A DNA stretch of 64,000 bases, taken from Streptomyces sp. DSM 110735. Lineage in GTDB: Bacteria; Actinomycetota; Actinomycetes; Streptomycetales; Streptomycetaceae. The stretch is from contig NZ_JACYHF010000009.1 in the NCBI RefSeq assembly GCF_016482685.1, positions 62,001 to 126,000 on the forward strand, given 5' to 3'. Under the pieces are notes generated by a model that ran no database searches, was not told where the DNA came from, and saw only the letters and a list, made by a program, of their open reading frames with translations. The translations under genes and the position numbers were made by a program. Positions 50,018-60,096 of this stretch are shown here, piece by piece. Numbering within the stretch: the stretch's first letter is position 1; each line of letters starts with the position of its first letter.

Positions 50018-50461
50018 TCACCCCAGCTTCTTCGTCAGCGTGTACTCCGTGACCCCCGGGGGATAGTCCGGGATCTCGCAGACGATCTCGTAGCCCTGTT
50101 TGCGGTAGAAGGCGGGGGCCTGGAAGTCCCAGGTCTCCAGGCGGGCGTGGGTGCAGGCGCGGGTGGTGCGGGCGAGGTTCTCGGCGTCGGTGAGGAGGCG
50201 GGTGCCCAGGCCGGTGCCCCGGTGGGCGGTGTCGACCCAGAGGTGGGTGATGTGGAGCCAGCCGGCCCAGGTGTGGGCGACCAGGCCGCCGGAGAGGGCG
50301 CCCGCGTCGTCCAACGCCCAGACGTGGAGCGGGGTTTCCCGCGCCTCGGGGGTGCCGCGCAGGGCGGCGAGGACGGGGGAGGCCGCCGTGTTGGTGTCCC
50401 GTAGCCGCGCCCGCAGCAGAGCACGTCGGTCCTTGTCGACTTCCGTCTCGATACGAAACAT
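50018..50461 (-). CDS. GNAT family N-acetyltransferase
   Basis: A 147-residue acetyltransferase. The acetyl-CoA motif A is HRGTGLGTRLLTDAE, preceded by the beta-4 strand WLHITHLWVDTAHRG and followed by FYRKQGYEIV, the typical GNAT motif B. Substrate unknown. Two starts are possible, ATG 50461 (MFRIETEV) and ATG 50473, neither with a strong ribosome-binding site. It converges with galK. Confidence 0.83.
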   Translation of the reverse strand: MFRIETEVDKDRRALLRARLRDTNTAASPVLAALRGTPEARETPLHVWALDDAGALSGGLVAHTWAGWLHITHLWVDTAHRGTGLGTRLLTDAENLARTTRACTHARLETWDFQAPAFYRKQGYEIVCEIPDYPPGVTEYTLTKKLG

Positions 50462-50738
50462 GCGGCACACCATAAACGCGCAGCCCGGTCAGTTCCGCCA
50501 ATTCGCCCGCCCCCGAAGGTCCCCGCCCGTACGCTGAGAAGCGGTGCCGGTGGGGGCCGGTGCCGATTCAGGGGGCGAGACAGGCGGGTACGGCACCCGC
50601 GAGGGGGGTAGCACTGTCCGCGACGGCTGGGGCCGCGCGGTCGGGCCCCTTCGCGGGTGCCGTGACCGCGAGCCGTCGTCGTTCTCCCAGCCTGGGGTCT
50701 CCCCCGCTCCCACGCGGAGCCTGGGGATAGGGGGTTAC

Positions 50739-51506
50739 GTGGTTCGCATCCGAGTCCTGGTCGTCGACGATCACCGCATCTTCGCCGAGTCGCTCGCCGC
50801 CGCGCTCGCCGCGGAGCCGGACGTCGACGTGTTCGCCGCGGGCAGCGGTCCGGCGGCGCTGCGCTGCCTGGAGCGGGCCGCCGCGGAGGGGCGCAGGTAC
50901 GACGTCCTGCTGGTCGACGCCGATCTGGGCAGGGTGCTGCCGGGCGGACGCGCCGCCATCCCCGTGCAACTGGGCGACGCCGAGGGTCCGGTGGACGGGA
51001 TCTCCCTGGTCGCCGGGGTGCGCACCGCCCAGCCGGGCGTGCGCTGCGTGGTCCTCGCCGAGAAGGACGAGCCCCGCCGGGCAGCCCTCGCGCTCCAGGC
51101 GGGCGCCTGCGGCTGGGTCGCCAAGGACTGTTCGCTGTCCCGGCTGCTCACCGTCATCCGGGGTGTCCTGCGCGACGAGACGCATCTGCCGCCCGCCCTG
51201 CTCACCGGCGTCCTCAAGGAGATCACCGCCGCCCGCAAGCACCGCAGCGAGAGCGAACGCCTGGTGGAGTCGCTGACCCCGCGCGAGCGGGAGGTGCTGC
51301 GCTGCATGGTCGCCGGGCTCGGCCGCAAGGCGGTCGCGGAGCGGCTGTTCCTCTCCCCGCACACCGTGCGCACCCATATGCAGAACGTGCTGGGCAAACT
51401 CGGCGTCCACTCCACGCTCGCCGCCGTCGCGCTCGCGCGCCGGGCCGGGGTGGGACCGGTGGACCTAGCCGGGGACGTTGTCGAACGGGGCGGTCAACTG
51501 GCGTAG
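50739..51506 (+). CDS. LuxR/NarL-type response regulator
   Basis: A 255-residue regulator with a receiver domain (about 1-145) and a LuxR HTH (about 185-250, SLTPREREVLRCMVAGLGRKAVAERLFLSPHTVRTHMQNVLGKLGV). Here the phosphoacceptor is kept (Asp60 in VLLVDADLG) with Asp10-Asp11 and Lys (VAKDCS). A Gly/Pro-rich insertion of about 20 residues after Asp60 is unusual and may change phosphorylation. No kinase gene is adjacent. The GTG at 50739 follows GGGATAGGGGG. The 3' end overlaps the converging tamR gene by 42 bases. Confidence 0.85.
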   Translation: MVRIRVLVVDDHRIFAESLAAALAAEPDVDVFAAGSGPAALRCLERAAAEGRRYDVLLVDADLGRVLPGGRAAIPVQLGDAEGPVDGISLVAGVRTAQPGVRCVVLAEKDEPRRAALALQAGACGWVAKDCSLSRLLTVIRGVLRDETHLPPALLTGVLKEITAARKHRSESERLVESLTPREREVLRCMVAGLGRKAVAERLFLSPHTVRTHMQNVLGKLGVHSTLAAVALARRAGVGPVDLAGDVVERGGQLA

Positions 51507-51962
51507 CAGTCCCGCCAGTTCGGAGCGCTGCGCGGTGGACAGCTCGCCCAGGATCGCCCGCTCCTGCGCCAGCAGCCCCGCCAGCGCCTCGTCCGCCCGG
51601 TCGCGCCCGGTGTCGGTCAGCCGCACCAGCACGCCCCGCCGGTCGCTCGGGTCGGGCAGCCGCTCGACCAGACCCTTCTTGGCGAGCCGGTCGATCCGGT
51701 TGGTCATCGTGCCCGAGGTGACCAGCGTCTGGGTGAGCAACTGGCCGGGGGAGAGCTGGTACGGCGTCCCGGCGCGCCTGAGCGCGGTCAGCACGTCGAA
51801 CTCCCAGGGCTCCAGTTGGTGCTCGGCGAAGGCGAGCCGACGCGCGCGGTCCAGGTGCCGGGCCAGCCTGCTCACCCGGCTCAGTACTTCCAGCGGCTCC
51901 ACGTCGAGGTCCGGGCGCTCCCGGCGCCACGCAGCGACCAGCCGATCGACCTCGTCCTCCAT
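51465..51962 (-). CDS. tamR: MarR-family regulator TamR
   Basis: A 165-residue MarR protein. The winged helix at about 60-125 (LSPGQLLTQTLVTSGTMTNRIDRLAKKGLVERLPDPSDRRGVLVRLTDTGR) is flanked by dimerisation helices; the N-terminal helix (MEDEVDRLVAAWRRERPDLD) is typical of the UrtR/TamR subgroup. It lies divergent from tam, as in S. coelicolor, where TamR senses trans-aconitate, citrate and isocitrate and controls tam and TCA-cycle genes (established). The palindromes at 51999-52025 between the two starts are its likely operators. Confidence 0.85.
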   Translation of the reverse strand: MEDEVDRLVAAWRRERPDLDVEPLEVLSRVSRLARHLDRARRLAFAEHQLEPWEFDVLTALRRAGTPYQLSPGQLLTQTLVTSGTMTNRIDRLAKKGLVERLPDPSDRRGVLVRLTDTGRDRADEALAGLLAQERAILGELSTAQRSELAGLLRQLTAPFDNVPG

Positions 51963-51998
51963 GGAGATCAGTGTAGTGGTTGTGTCGACGTGAAGTCT

Positions 51999-52025
51999 CT
52001 TGATGTCAAGTGTCTTGACATCGAG
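51999..52025. promoter_or_regulatory. Twin palindromic operators between tamR and tam
   Basis: CTTGATGTCAAG (51999-52010) and CTTGACATCGAG (52014-52025) are near-palindromes whose centres are 15 bases apart, and they are also inverted copies of each other. They match the TTGA/TCAA pattern bound by TamR-type MarR proteins and lie 37 bases from the tamR start and 27 from the tam start. Confidence 0.7.
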
Positions 52026-52051
52026 ATATCGACCGCGCCACGCTGGACCCC

Positions 52052-52864
52052 ATGACGACGCCGCAGTGGAACCCCGCCCAGTACCTCCGCCACGCCGGTC
52101 ACCGCCTGCGCCCCTTCACCGACCTCCTCGCCCGCGTCCCCGACCCGCCGGGCACCCGCCCGCGCGTCGCCGACCTCGGCTGCGGACCCGGCAACGCCAC
52201 CGCCCTGCTCGCCGCCCGCTGGCCCACCGCGCACATCACCGGCTACGACAACTCGCCCGAGATGCTGGACCGCGCCCACACCGAGCACGAGGGTCCCACC
52301 GAAGGCGGCGGCCGTCTGGACTTCGCCCCCGCCGACGCCCGCACCTGGACCCCGGACGAGCCCTGCGACGTGCTCGTCTCCAACGCCACCCTCCAGTGGG
52401 TGCCGGGCCACCTCGACCGCTTCCCCGACTGGACCGCCGCCCTGAACCCCGGCGGCACCTTCGCCTTCCAGGTCCCCGACAACACCGACGCCCCGCTGCA
52501 CGCCCTCATGCGGGACCTCGCGGACACCCCGCGCTGGAAGTCCCGCCTCGCCGGTGTCCTGCGCCGCCCGGACTCCGTGCACACCCCCGGCGTCTACCTC
52601 GACCGCCTCGCCCGCCTCGGTCTCGCCACCGACGTGTGGCAGACGACGTACCAGCACGTCCTGACCGGCGAGGACCCGGTGCTCGACTGGGTCAAGGGCA
52701 CCGGACTGCGCCCCGCCCTGACCGCGCTCGGCGACGACCCCGAGGCGCGGGACGCCTTCCTCGCCGAGTACCGCGACCTGCTGCGCACCGCCTACCCGAG
52801 CGCGTCGTACGGGACCGTGCTGCCGTTCCGCCGTCTCTTCGCCGTCGCCGTCCGGGAGGTCTGA
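52052..52864 (+). CDS. tam: trans-Aconitate 2-methyltransferase
   Basis: A 270-residue class I SAM methyltransferase. WNPAQYLRHAGHRLRPFTDLLARV at the start, motif I VADLGCGPGNATALLA near 39-54, YDNSPEMLDRA, and LVSNATLQWVPGHLDRF in the middle are Tam hallmarks. It methyl-esterifies trans-aconitate, an inhibitor of aconitase, and so relieves the TCA cycle. The neighbouring TamR gene confirms the call. The VOC gene starts three bases after the stop. Confidence 0.92.
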   Translation: MTTPQWNPAQYLRHAGHRLRPFTDLLARVPDPPGTRPRVADLGCGPGNATALLAARWPTAHITGYDNSPEMLDRAHTEHEGPTEGGGRLDFAPADARTWTPDEPCDVLVSNATLQWVPGHLDRFPDWTAALNPGGTFAFQVPDNTDAPLHALMRDLADTPRWKSRLAGVLRRPDSVHTPGVYLDRLARLGLATDVWQTTYQHVLTGEDPVLDWVKGTGLRPALTALGDDPEARDAFLAEYRDLLRTAYPSASYGTVLPFRRLFAVAVREV

Positions 52865-52867
52865 GCC

Positions 52868-53257
52868 GTGCTCGTCGCCGTCGACCATGTCCAGCTCGCC
52901 GCCCCCGCGGGGAGCGAGGACGCGCTGCGCGCCTTCTACACCGGCGCCCTCGGCATGACCGAGATCCCCAAGCCCCCGGTGCTCGCCGCGCGCGGCGGCT
53001 GCTGGTTCCAGGCGGGTCAGGTGCGGCTCCACCTGGGCGTCGAGGACGACTTCCGCCCCGCCCGCAAGGCTCACCCGGGGCTGCGGGTCCGGGACATCGA
53101 GGCGTACGCCGCCCGGATCACCGCCCACGGCACCCCCGTGACCTGGGACGACAACCTCCCCGGTCACCGCCGCTGCTACGCCGAGGACCCGGTCGGCAAC
53201 CGCCTGGAGTTCCTGGAGCCGACCGAGCCCGCGGTGCCGCAGGAGAAGCGGCGCTAG
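52868..53257 (+). CDS. VOC family (glyoxalase/bleomycin-resistance fold) protein
   Basis: A 129-residue vicinal-oxygen-chelate protein with paired beta-alpha-beta-beta-beta modules: VDHVQLAAPAGSEDALRAFYTGALGM, then WFQAGQVRLHLGVEDDF, and the C-terminal CYAEDPVGNRLEFLEP with the metal-binding Glu. His7 (VDHVQL) is the first ligand. The substrate is unknown. The GTG at 52868 lies three bases after the tam stop, so the two are cotranscribed. Its stop codon overlaps that of the converging TetR gene in the sequence CTAG. Confidence 0.85.
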   Translation: MLVAVDHVQLAAPAGSEDALRAFYTGALGMTEIPKPPVLAARGGCWFQAGQVRLHLGVEDDFRPARKAHPGLRVRDIEAYAARITAHGTPVTWDDNLPGHRRCYAEDPVGNRLEFLEPTEPAVPQEKRR

Positions 53258-53931
53258 TTCTTGCGGTGCCCTATCAGCCGCGGCTTCTGCTCAAGACCGT
53301 CGAGCCCGTGCCACGCGAGGTTCACCAGATGCGCCGCGACCTCCGCCTTCTTCGGGCGGCGCACGTCCAGCCACCACTGCCCGGTCAGCGCGACCATCCC
53401 GACCAGCGCCTGCGCGTACAGCGGTGCCAGCTTGGAGTCGAAGCCGCGGCTCTTGAACTCGCGGCCCAGGATGTCCTCCACCTGGGTCGCGATGTCCGAG
53501 ATCAGCGAGGCGAAGGTGCCCGTGGACTGCGGGATGGGCGAGTCGCGCACCAGGATGCGGAACCCGTCCGTGTACTCCTCGATGTAGTCCAGGAGCGCGA
53601 AGGCAGCCTGCTCGCACAGCTCGCGGGGATGCCCCGCCGTCAGCGAGCCGGTCACCATGTCGAGCAGCCGCCGCATCTCGCGGTCGACCACCACCGCGTA
53701 CAGCCCCTCCTTGCCGCCGAAGTGCTCGTACACCACCGGCTTGGACACCCCGGCCTTCGCCGCGATCTCCTCCACCGACGTGCCCTCGAAGCCCTTCGCC
53801 GCGAAGAGGGTGCGACCGATCTCCAGCAACTGCTGGCGGCGCTCGGCACCGGTCATACGGGTCCGGCGCGTCCGCCGCTGCTTGTCGTTGCCCTGGATGC
53901 TGCTGGAGTCGGTCGCCACGCCGTCAATCAT
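53254..53931 (-). CDS. TetR family regulator coupled to the fatty-acid desaturase
   Basis: A 225-residue TetR protein. After a 30-residue basic tail, the HTH (about 48-68, SVEEIAAKAGVSKPVVYEHFGGKEGLYAVV) is followed by a C-terminal domain of the type seen in actinobacterial lipid regulators. The ATG at 53931 overlaps the desaturase stop (ATGA), so both are translated together. By analogy with desaturase repressors such as DesT it may sense acyl-CoA and repress its own operon through the sites at 55003-55029 (inference). Confidence 0.85.
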   Translation of the reverse strand: MIDGVATDSSSIQGNDKQRRTRRTRMTGAERRQQLLEIGRTLFAAKGFEGTSVEEIAAKAGVSKPVVYEHFGGKEGLYAVVVDREMRRLLDMVTGSLTAGHPRELCEQAAFALLDYIEEYTDGFRILVRDSPIPQSTGTFASLISDIATQVEDILGREFKSRGFDSKLAPLYAQALVGMVALTGQWWLDVRRPKKAEVAAHLVNLAWHGLDGLEQKPRLIGHRKN

Positions 53932-54923
53932 GCCGCCTCGGCGCCGGCCTTCCCGCTCCGGGAGGAGTCCGCACCGTCGCTGCGGCGCGAATCGATACGC
54001 GAGCGTGACGGCCAGCGCACGTCGTACGCCCAGCCGAGCTGCTCGCACCAGCGGATGATCCGCGCCGAGGAGTCGATCTGGCCGCGCTCCACACCGTGCC
54101 GCGCCGCCGTCGGGTCCGCGTGGTGCAGGTTGTGCCAGGACTCGCCGCAGGACAGGACCGCCAGCCACCACACGTTGCCCGAGCGGTCGCGCGACTTGAA
54201 CGGCCGCTTGCCCACCGCGTGGCAGATCGAGTTGATGGACCAGGTCACGTGGTGCAGCAGCGCCACCCGGATGAGTGAACCCCAGAAGAACCCGGTGAAG
54301 GCACCCCACCAGGACATCGTGACCAGCCCGCCGATCAGCGGCGGCAGCGCCAGCGAGATCGCGGTCCACATCACGAACTGCCGGGAGATCGTCCGGATGG
54401 CGCGGTCCTTGATCAGGTCCGGAGCGAACTTGTCCTGCGGGGTCTGCTCCTCGTCGAACATCCAGGCGATGTGGGCCCACCACAGGCCCTTCAGCAGCGC
54501 CGGGAGCGTCTCGCCGTAGCGCCAGGGGGAGTGGGGGTCGCCCTCGGCGTCGGAGAACTTGTGATGCCTGCGATGGTCGGCCACCCAGCGCACGATCGGG
54601 CCCTCGACCGCCATCGAGCCCATGATCGCCAGCGCGATCCGCAGGGGCCGCTTGGCCTTGAACGAGCCATGGGTGAAGTACCGGTGGAAACCGATGGTGA
54701 TGCCGTGGCAGCCGATGAAGTAGAAGAGTGCCAGCAGGCCCAGATCGAGCCAGCTCACTCCCCAGCCCCAGACCAGCGGCACGGCCGCCACCAGGGCCAG
54801 GAACGGCACCACGATGAACACGAGCAGGGCGATCTGCTCGATCGAGCGCTTCTTCTCGCCGCCCAGCGTGGCGAGGGAGGCATCGGGTGAGGCTTCGTCG
54901 ATCACATCGGAACTTGAGGTCAT
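53928..54923 (-). CDS. Acyl-CoA/fatty-acid delta-9-type desaturase
   Basis: A 331-residue integral membrane di-iron desaturase. The three His boxes are HRYFTH (near 80), HRRHH (near 116) and HNLHH (near 257), matching the stearoyl-CoA desaturase family. TM pairs lie at about 31-72 and 175-220. It introduces a double bond in acyl chains and adjusts membrane fluidity. The first gene of the desaturase-TetR operon; paired palindromes lie upstream. The C-terminal 30 residues are Arg/Ser-rich. Confidence 0.92.
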   Translation of the reverse strand: MTSSSDVIDEASPDASLATLGGEKKRSIEQIALLVFIVVPFLALVAAVPLVWGWGVSWLDLGLLALFYFIGCHGITIGFHRYFTHGSFKAKRPLRIALAIMGSMAVEGPIVRWVADHRRHHKFSDAEGDPHSPWRYGETLPALLKGLWWAHIAWMFDEEQTPQDKFAPDLIKDRAIRTISRQFVMWTAISLALPPLIGGLVTMSWWGAFTGFFWGSLIRVALLHHVTWSINSICHAVGKRPFKSRDRSGNVWWLAVLSCGESWHNLHHADPTAARHGVERGQIDSSARIIRWCEQLGWAYDVRWPSRSRIDSRRSDGADSSRSGKAGAEAA

Positions 54924-55233
54924 GCGCGTCCCCTGTGGGGTCGAGGGTCGGGGCAGGTGCCGGGCCAGTCGGGACCGGACGGGAAGGAAGGGAGTCCTTC
55001 CCTACGGTTCCGTAACCTACGGCGTCGTAAGTATGGCAGCGAGTCGGGGCGCGGCAAGGGCCCCAAGCCCTGCGCGTCCCGGTGGACACCTATCCTTGGA
55101 AACGGTCGGACAGCGCCGTCCGCTCTGTTTACTTCCCGGACGTTCCAGGCCGTATGCGGCGTTTTGCGCCGCGATGGATGGATGCCCCGGGTTCCCTCCC
55201 AGTTGAGCTTCAACACTGCAAGGAGCCGCACCT
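54924..55233. other. Divergent control region between desaturase and ppc
   Basis: A 310-base region with no gene. It holds the two palindromes of the desaturase promoter (55003-55029) and, toward ppc, no operator I can name. The ppc ribosome-binding site AAGGAG is at about 55219-55224. Confidence 0.5.
55003..55029 (-). promoter_or_regulatory. Paired TetR-type operators upstream of the desaturase operon
   Basis: TACGG-TT-CCGTA (55003-55014) and TACGGCGTCGTA (55018-55029) are 12-base inverted repeats with centres 15 bases apart. They lie 80-106 bases before the desaturase start. The likely ligand-controlled binder is the TetR protein encoded in the same operon. Confidence 0.6.
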
Positions 55234-57966
<2,733 letters not shown>

Positions 57967-57985
57967 CCCCGGCGTACGACACGAC

Positions 57986-58020
57986 GGTGCCCCCGGCAGC
58001 CGAAAGGCTCCGGGGGCACC
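57986..58020. terminator. Bidirectional terminator after ppc
   Basis: An 11-bp perfect outer stem (57986-57996 with 58010-58020), a bulged C, then a 4-bp inner stem AGCC/GGCT closed by a GAAA tetraloop. It lies between the converging ppc and the membrane-protein gene at 58038. Confidence 0.92.
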
Positions 58021-58037
58021 GTCATGCCCGGAAGGAC

Positions 58038-58544
58038 CTACTGCGCCGTCACGAACGCCCCCGTCAGCAGCGCCACGCCCAGCACCCCCAGCACCCAGCC
58101 GGTCCGCGTCAGCCGCATCCCGCCCGCCACCACCACCGAGGCCAGCACCAGCGCCCCGCCCAGCGGCAGCCACGCGAACAGCGTCCCCGAGAGACCCGAG
58201 CGCACCACCACGTCCGTGCCGGGTTCCACCGTCACGTCGTAGGTCCGGCCCTCCCGCACCGCGACGGTCCGCGCGAGCACCACCCGGTCCCGGCGCACCG
58301 CACCGGCGGACGTCGGCGCGAACGGACCCGTACAGCGGTCGCCGGAACAGTCCGTCACCCGCATCGTGCCGTGCTCACGGCCCTTGGGCAGCATCACGTG
58401 CTGCGCGGTGCCCCAGGAACCCCACGCACCGGCGAAGAGGATCAGCGCGGCACACACGCCCATCAGCACGGCCCGCCCCACCCCCAATGCGGTCACGGAA
58501 GCCCGGCGGACAGAACTGGCTCTGGCAGGCATGGCCGGGATCAT
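58038..58544 (-). CDS. Membrane protein of unknown function
   Basis: A 168-residue protein with an N-terminal TM helix (about 22-44, VGRAVLMGVCAALILFAGAWG), a 75-residue external domain with a Cys pair (DCSGDRC), and two C-terminal TM helices (about 120-140, 146-166). It is conserved in position next to ppc and pth in Streptomyces as I recall, but no function is known. Starts at 58544 or 58532 are both possible; neither has a good ribosome-binding site. Confidence 0.7.
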   Translation of the reverse strand: MIPAMPARASSVRRASVTALGVGRAVLMGVCAALILFAGAWGSWGTAQHVMLPKGREHGTMRVTDCSGDRCTGPFAPTSAGAVRRDRVVLARTVAVREGRTYDVTVEPGTDVVVRSGLSGTLFAWLPLGGALVLASVVVAGGMRLTRTGWVLGVLGVALLTGAFVTAQ

Positions 58545-58595
58545 TGGCCATACCCCTACGACCGGTCAACTCCGGTGGGGAGCAGACCGGACAAG

Positions 58596-59192
58596 TCAGG
58601 AGTTGTACGCCGACTGCGCCCGCTCCAGACCCTCCGTCACCAACGACTCCACCGCGTCCGCCGCCCGGTCCACGAACCAGTCCAGCTCCTTGCGCTCGGC
58701 GGACGAGAAGTCCTTCAGCACGAAGTCCGCCACCTGCATCCGCCCCGGCGGACGCCCGATCCCGCACCGCACCCGGTGGTAGTCCGCGCCCATCGCCTTC
58801 GTCATCGACTTCAGACCGTTGTGCCCGTTGTCGCCGCCGCCCAGCTTCAGCCGCAGCGTCGCGTAGTCGATGTCCAGCTCGTCGTGCACCGCGACGACGT
58901 GGTCGAGCGGCACCTTGTAGAAGTCGCGCAGCGCGTTCACCGGACCGCCCGACAGGTTCATGAACGACATCGGCTTCGCCAGGATCACCCGGCGGCTGCC
59001 CGGACCCGCCGGACCGATCCGCCCCTCCAGCACCTGCGCCTGCGCCTTGGACGCCCGCTTGAACTTCCCGCCGATCCGCTCCGCGAGCAGATCCACCACC
59101 ATGAAACCGACGTTGTGCCGGTTCATCGCGTACTCAGGACCCGGATTGCCGAGCCCGACGACCAGCCAGGGGGCACTCTCGGACGTGCTCAC
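58596..59192 (-). CDS. pth: Peptidyl-tRNA hydrolase
   Basis: A 198-residue Pth. VVGLGNPGPEYAMNRHNVGFMVVD near the start holds the catalytic His and Asn, PMSFMNLSG the second Asn, and VHDELDIDYATLRLKLGGGDNGHNGLKS the Asp and the tRNA-contact loop. It recycles peptidyl-tRNA released from ribosomes. GTG 59192 has GAGGAGA upstream. It is the last gene of glmU-prs-rplY-pth, behind two hairpins that may limit its transcription. Confidence 0.94.
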   Translation of the reverse strand: MSTSESAPWLVVGLGNPGPEYAMNRHNVGFMVVDLLAERIGGKFKRASKAQAQVLEGRIGPAGPGSRRVILAKPMSFMNLSGGPVNALRDFYKVPLDHVVAVHDELDIDYATLRLKLGGGDNGHNGLKSMTKAMGADYHRVRCGIGRPPGRMQVADFVLKDFSSAERKELDWFVDRAADAVESLVTEGLERAQSAYNS

Positions 59193-59214
59193 GTCCCAGT
59201 CTCCTCACGTGCGA

Positions 59215-59247
59215 CAGCCGCTGCTCCCCCAAGGGAAGCAGCGGCTG
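59215..59247 (-). terminator. Hairpins between rplY and pth
   Basis: Perfect 11-bp stem (59215-59225 with 59237-59247, 11-base loop). A second hairpin, CTGCCGCC (59260-59267) with GGCGGCAG (59276-59283), lies just upstream on the transcribed strand. Together they probably act as a partial terminator. Confidence 0.75.
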
Positions 59248-59294
59248 GAGCGAAAACGGCTGCCGCCACGGACGCGGCGGCAGAACCGGGGCGC

Positions 59295-59891
59295 TTACGC
59301 CTCGGCGGTTTCGTCACCCTCGACGGCCTCGGCCTCGGGGGCCTCCTCGGCCTGGGCGGCCAGGACCTGCAGGACGACGGCGTCGTCCTCGACGGCCAGC
59401 GAGACACCGGAGGGCAGCTTGATGTCCTTGGCGTGGATCGAGGCACCGGCCTCCAGGCCCTCGACGGAGACCGTCACGGACTCGGGGATGTGCGTGGCCT
59501 CGGCCTCGACCGGCAGGGCGTTCAGCACGTGCTCGAGCAGGTTGCCGCCCGGGGCCAGCTCGCCCTCGGCGACGACCGGGATCTCGACGGTGACCTTCTC
59601 GCCGCGCTTGACCAGCAGCAGGTCGACGTGCTCGATGAAGCCCTTGATGGCGTCGCGCTGGACGGCCTTCGGGATCGCCAGCTCGTTGGTCTTGCCGTCG
59701 ATGTCCAGGGCGATCAGGACGTTCGGCGTACGCAGCGCGAGCAGCAGCTCGTGGCCCGGGAGGGTCAGGTGCAGGGGCTCGGAGCCGTGGCCGTAGAGGA
59801 CACCGGGAACCTTGCTGTCACGGCGGATGCGGCGGGCCGCACCCTTGCCGAACTCGGTGCGGGTCTCGGCGGCGATCTTCACCTCGGACAT
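59295..59891 (-). CDS. rplY: 50S ribosomal protein bL25, CTC type
   Basis: A 198-residue bL25 with the N-terminal L25 5S-rRNA-binding domain (about 1-92) and a C-terminal TL5/CTC beta domain (about 93-185), followed by an acidic tail (EEAPEAEAVEGDETAEA). It binds 5S rRNA in the central protuberance. ATG 59891 is eight bases after GAGGAG; the frame upstream to 59900 lacks the spacing. It follows prs behind a large hairpin (59997-60051). Confidence 0.92.
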   Translation of the reverse strand: MSEVKIAAETRTEFGKGAARRIRRDSKVPGVLYGHGSEPLHLTLPGHELLLALRTPNVLIALDIDGKTNELAIPKAVQRDAIKGFIEHVDLLLVKRGEKVTVEIPVVAEGELAPGGNLLEHVLNALPVEAEATHIPESVTVSVEGLEAGASIHAKDIKLPSGVSLAVEDDAVVLQVLAAQAEEAPEAEAVEGDETAEA

Positions 59892-59996
59892 GTGAATCAC
59901 TCCTCGTAGAGGTAGATACGGACGTGGTCACCCGGCCACGAACGGCCTGCTACGAAGAGCGCGTCGATAACGGACAACCGCCTCGTGAGAACACGA

Positions 59997-60051
59997 GTGC
60001 GGCCTCCCTCGCCGAGCAACTTCAGCAGTTTACCCGGCAAGGAGGCCGCAC
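59997..60051 (-). terminator. Large hairpin between prs and rplY
   Basis: Outer stem of 11 perfect pairs (59997-60007 with 60041-60051) and an inner stem of eight pairs including one G-U (CTCGCCGA-type 5' side with its complement near 60032-60040). It can act as terminator or attenuator on the minus strand. Confidence 0.75.
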
Positions 60052-60096
60052 CCAAAAGGATCTTCGGCTAGCCCGCGGAACGGGTCAGCAGAAACC

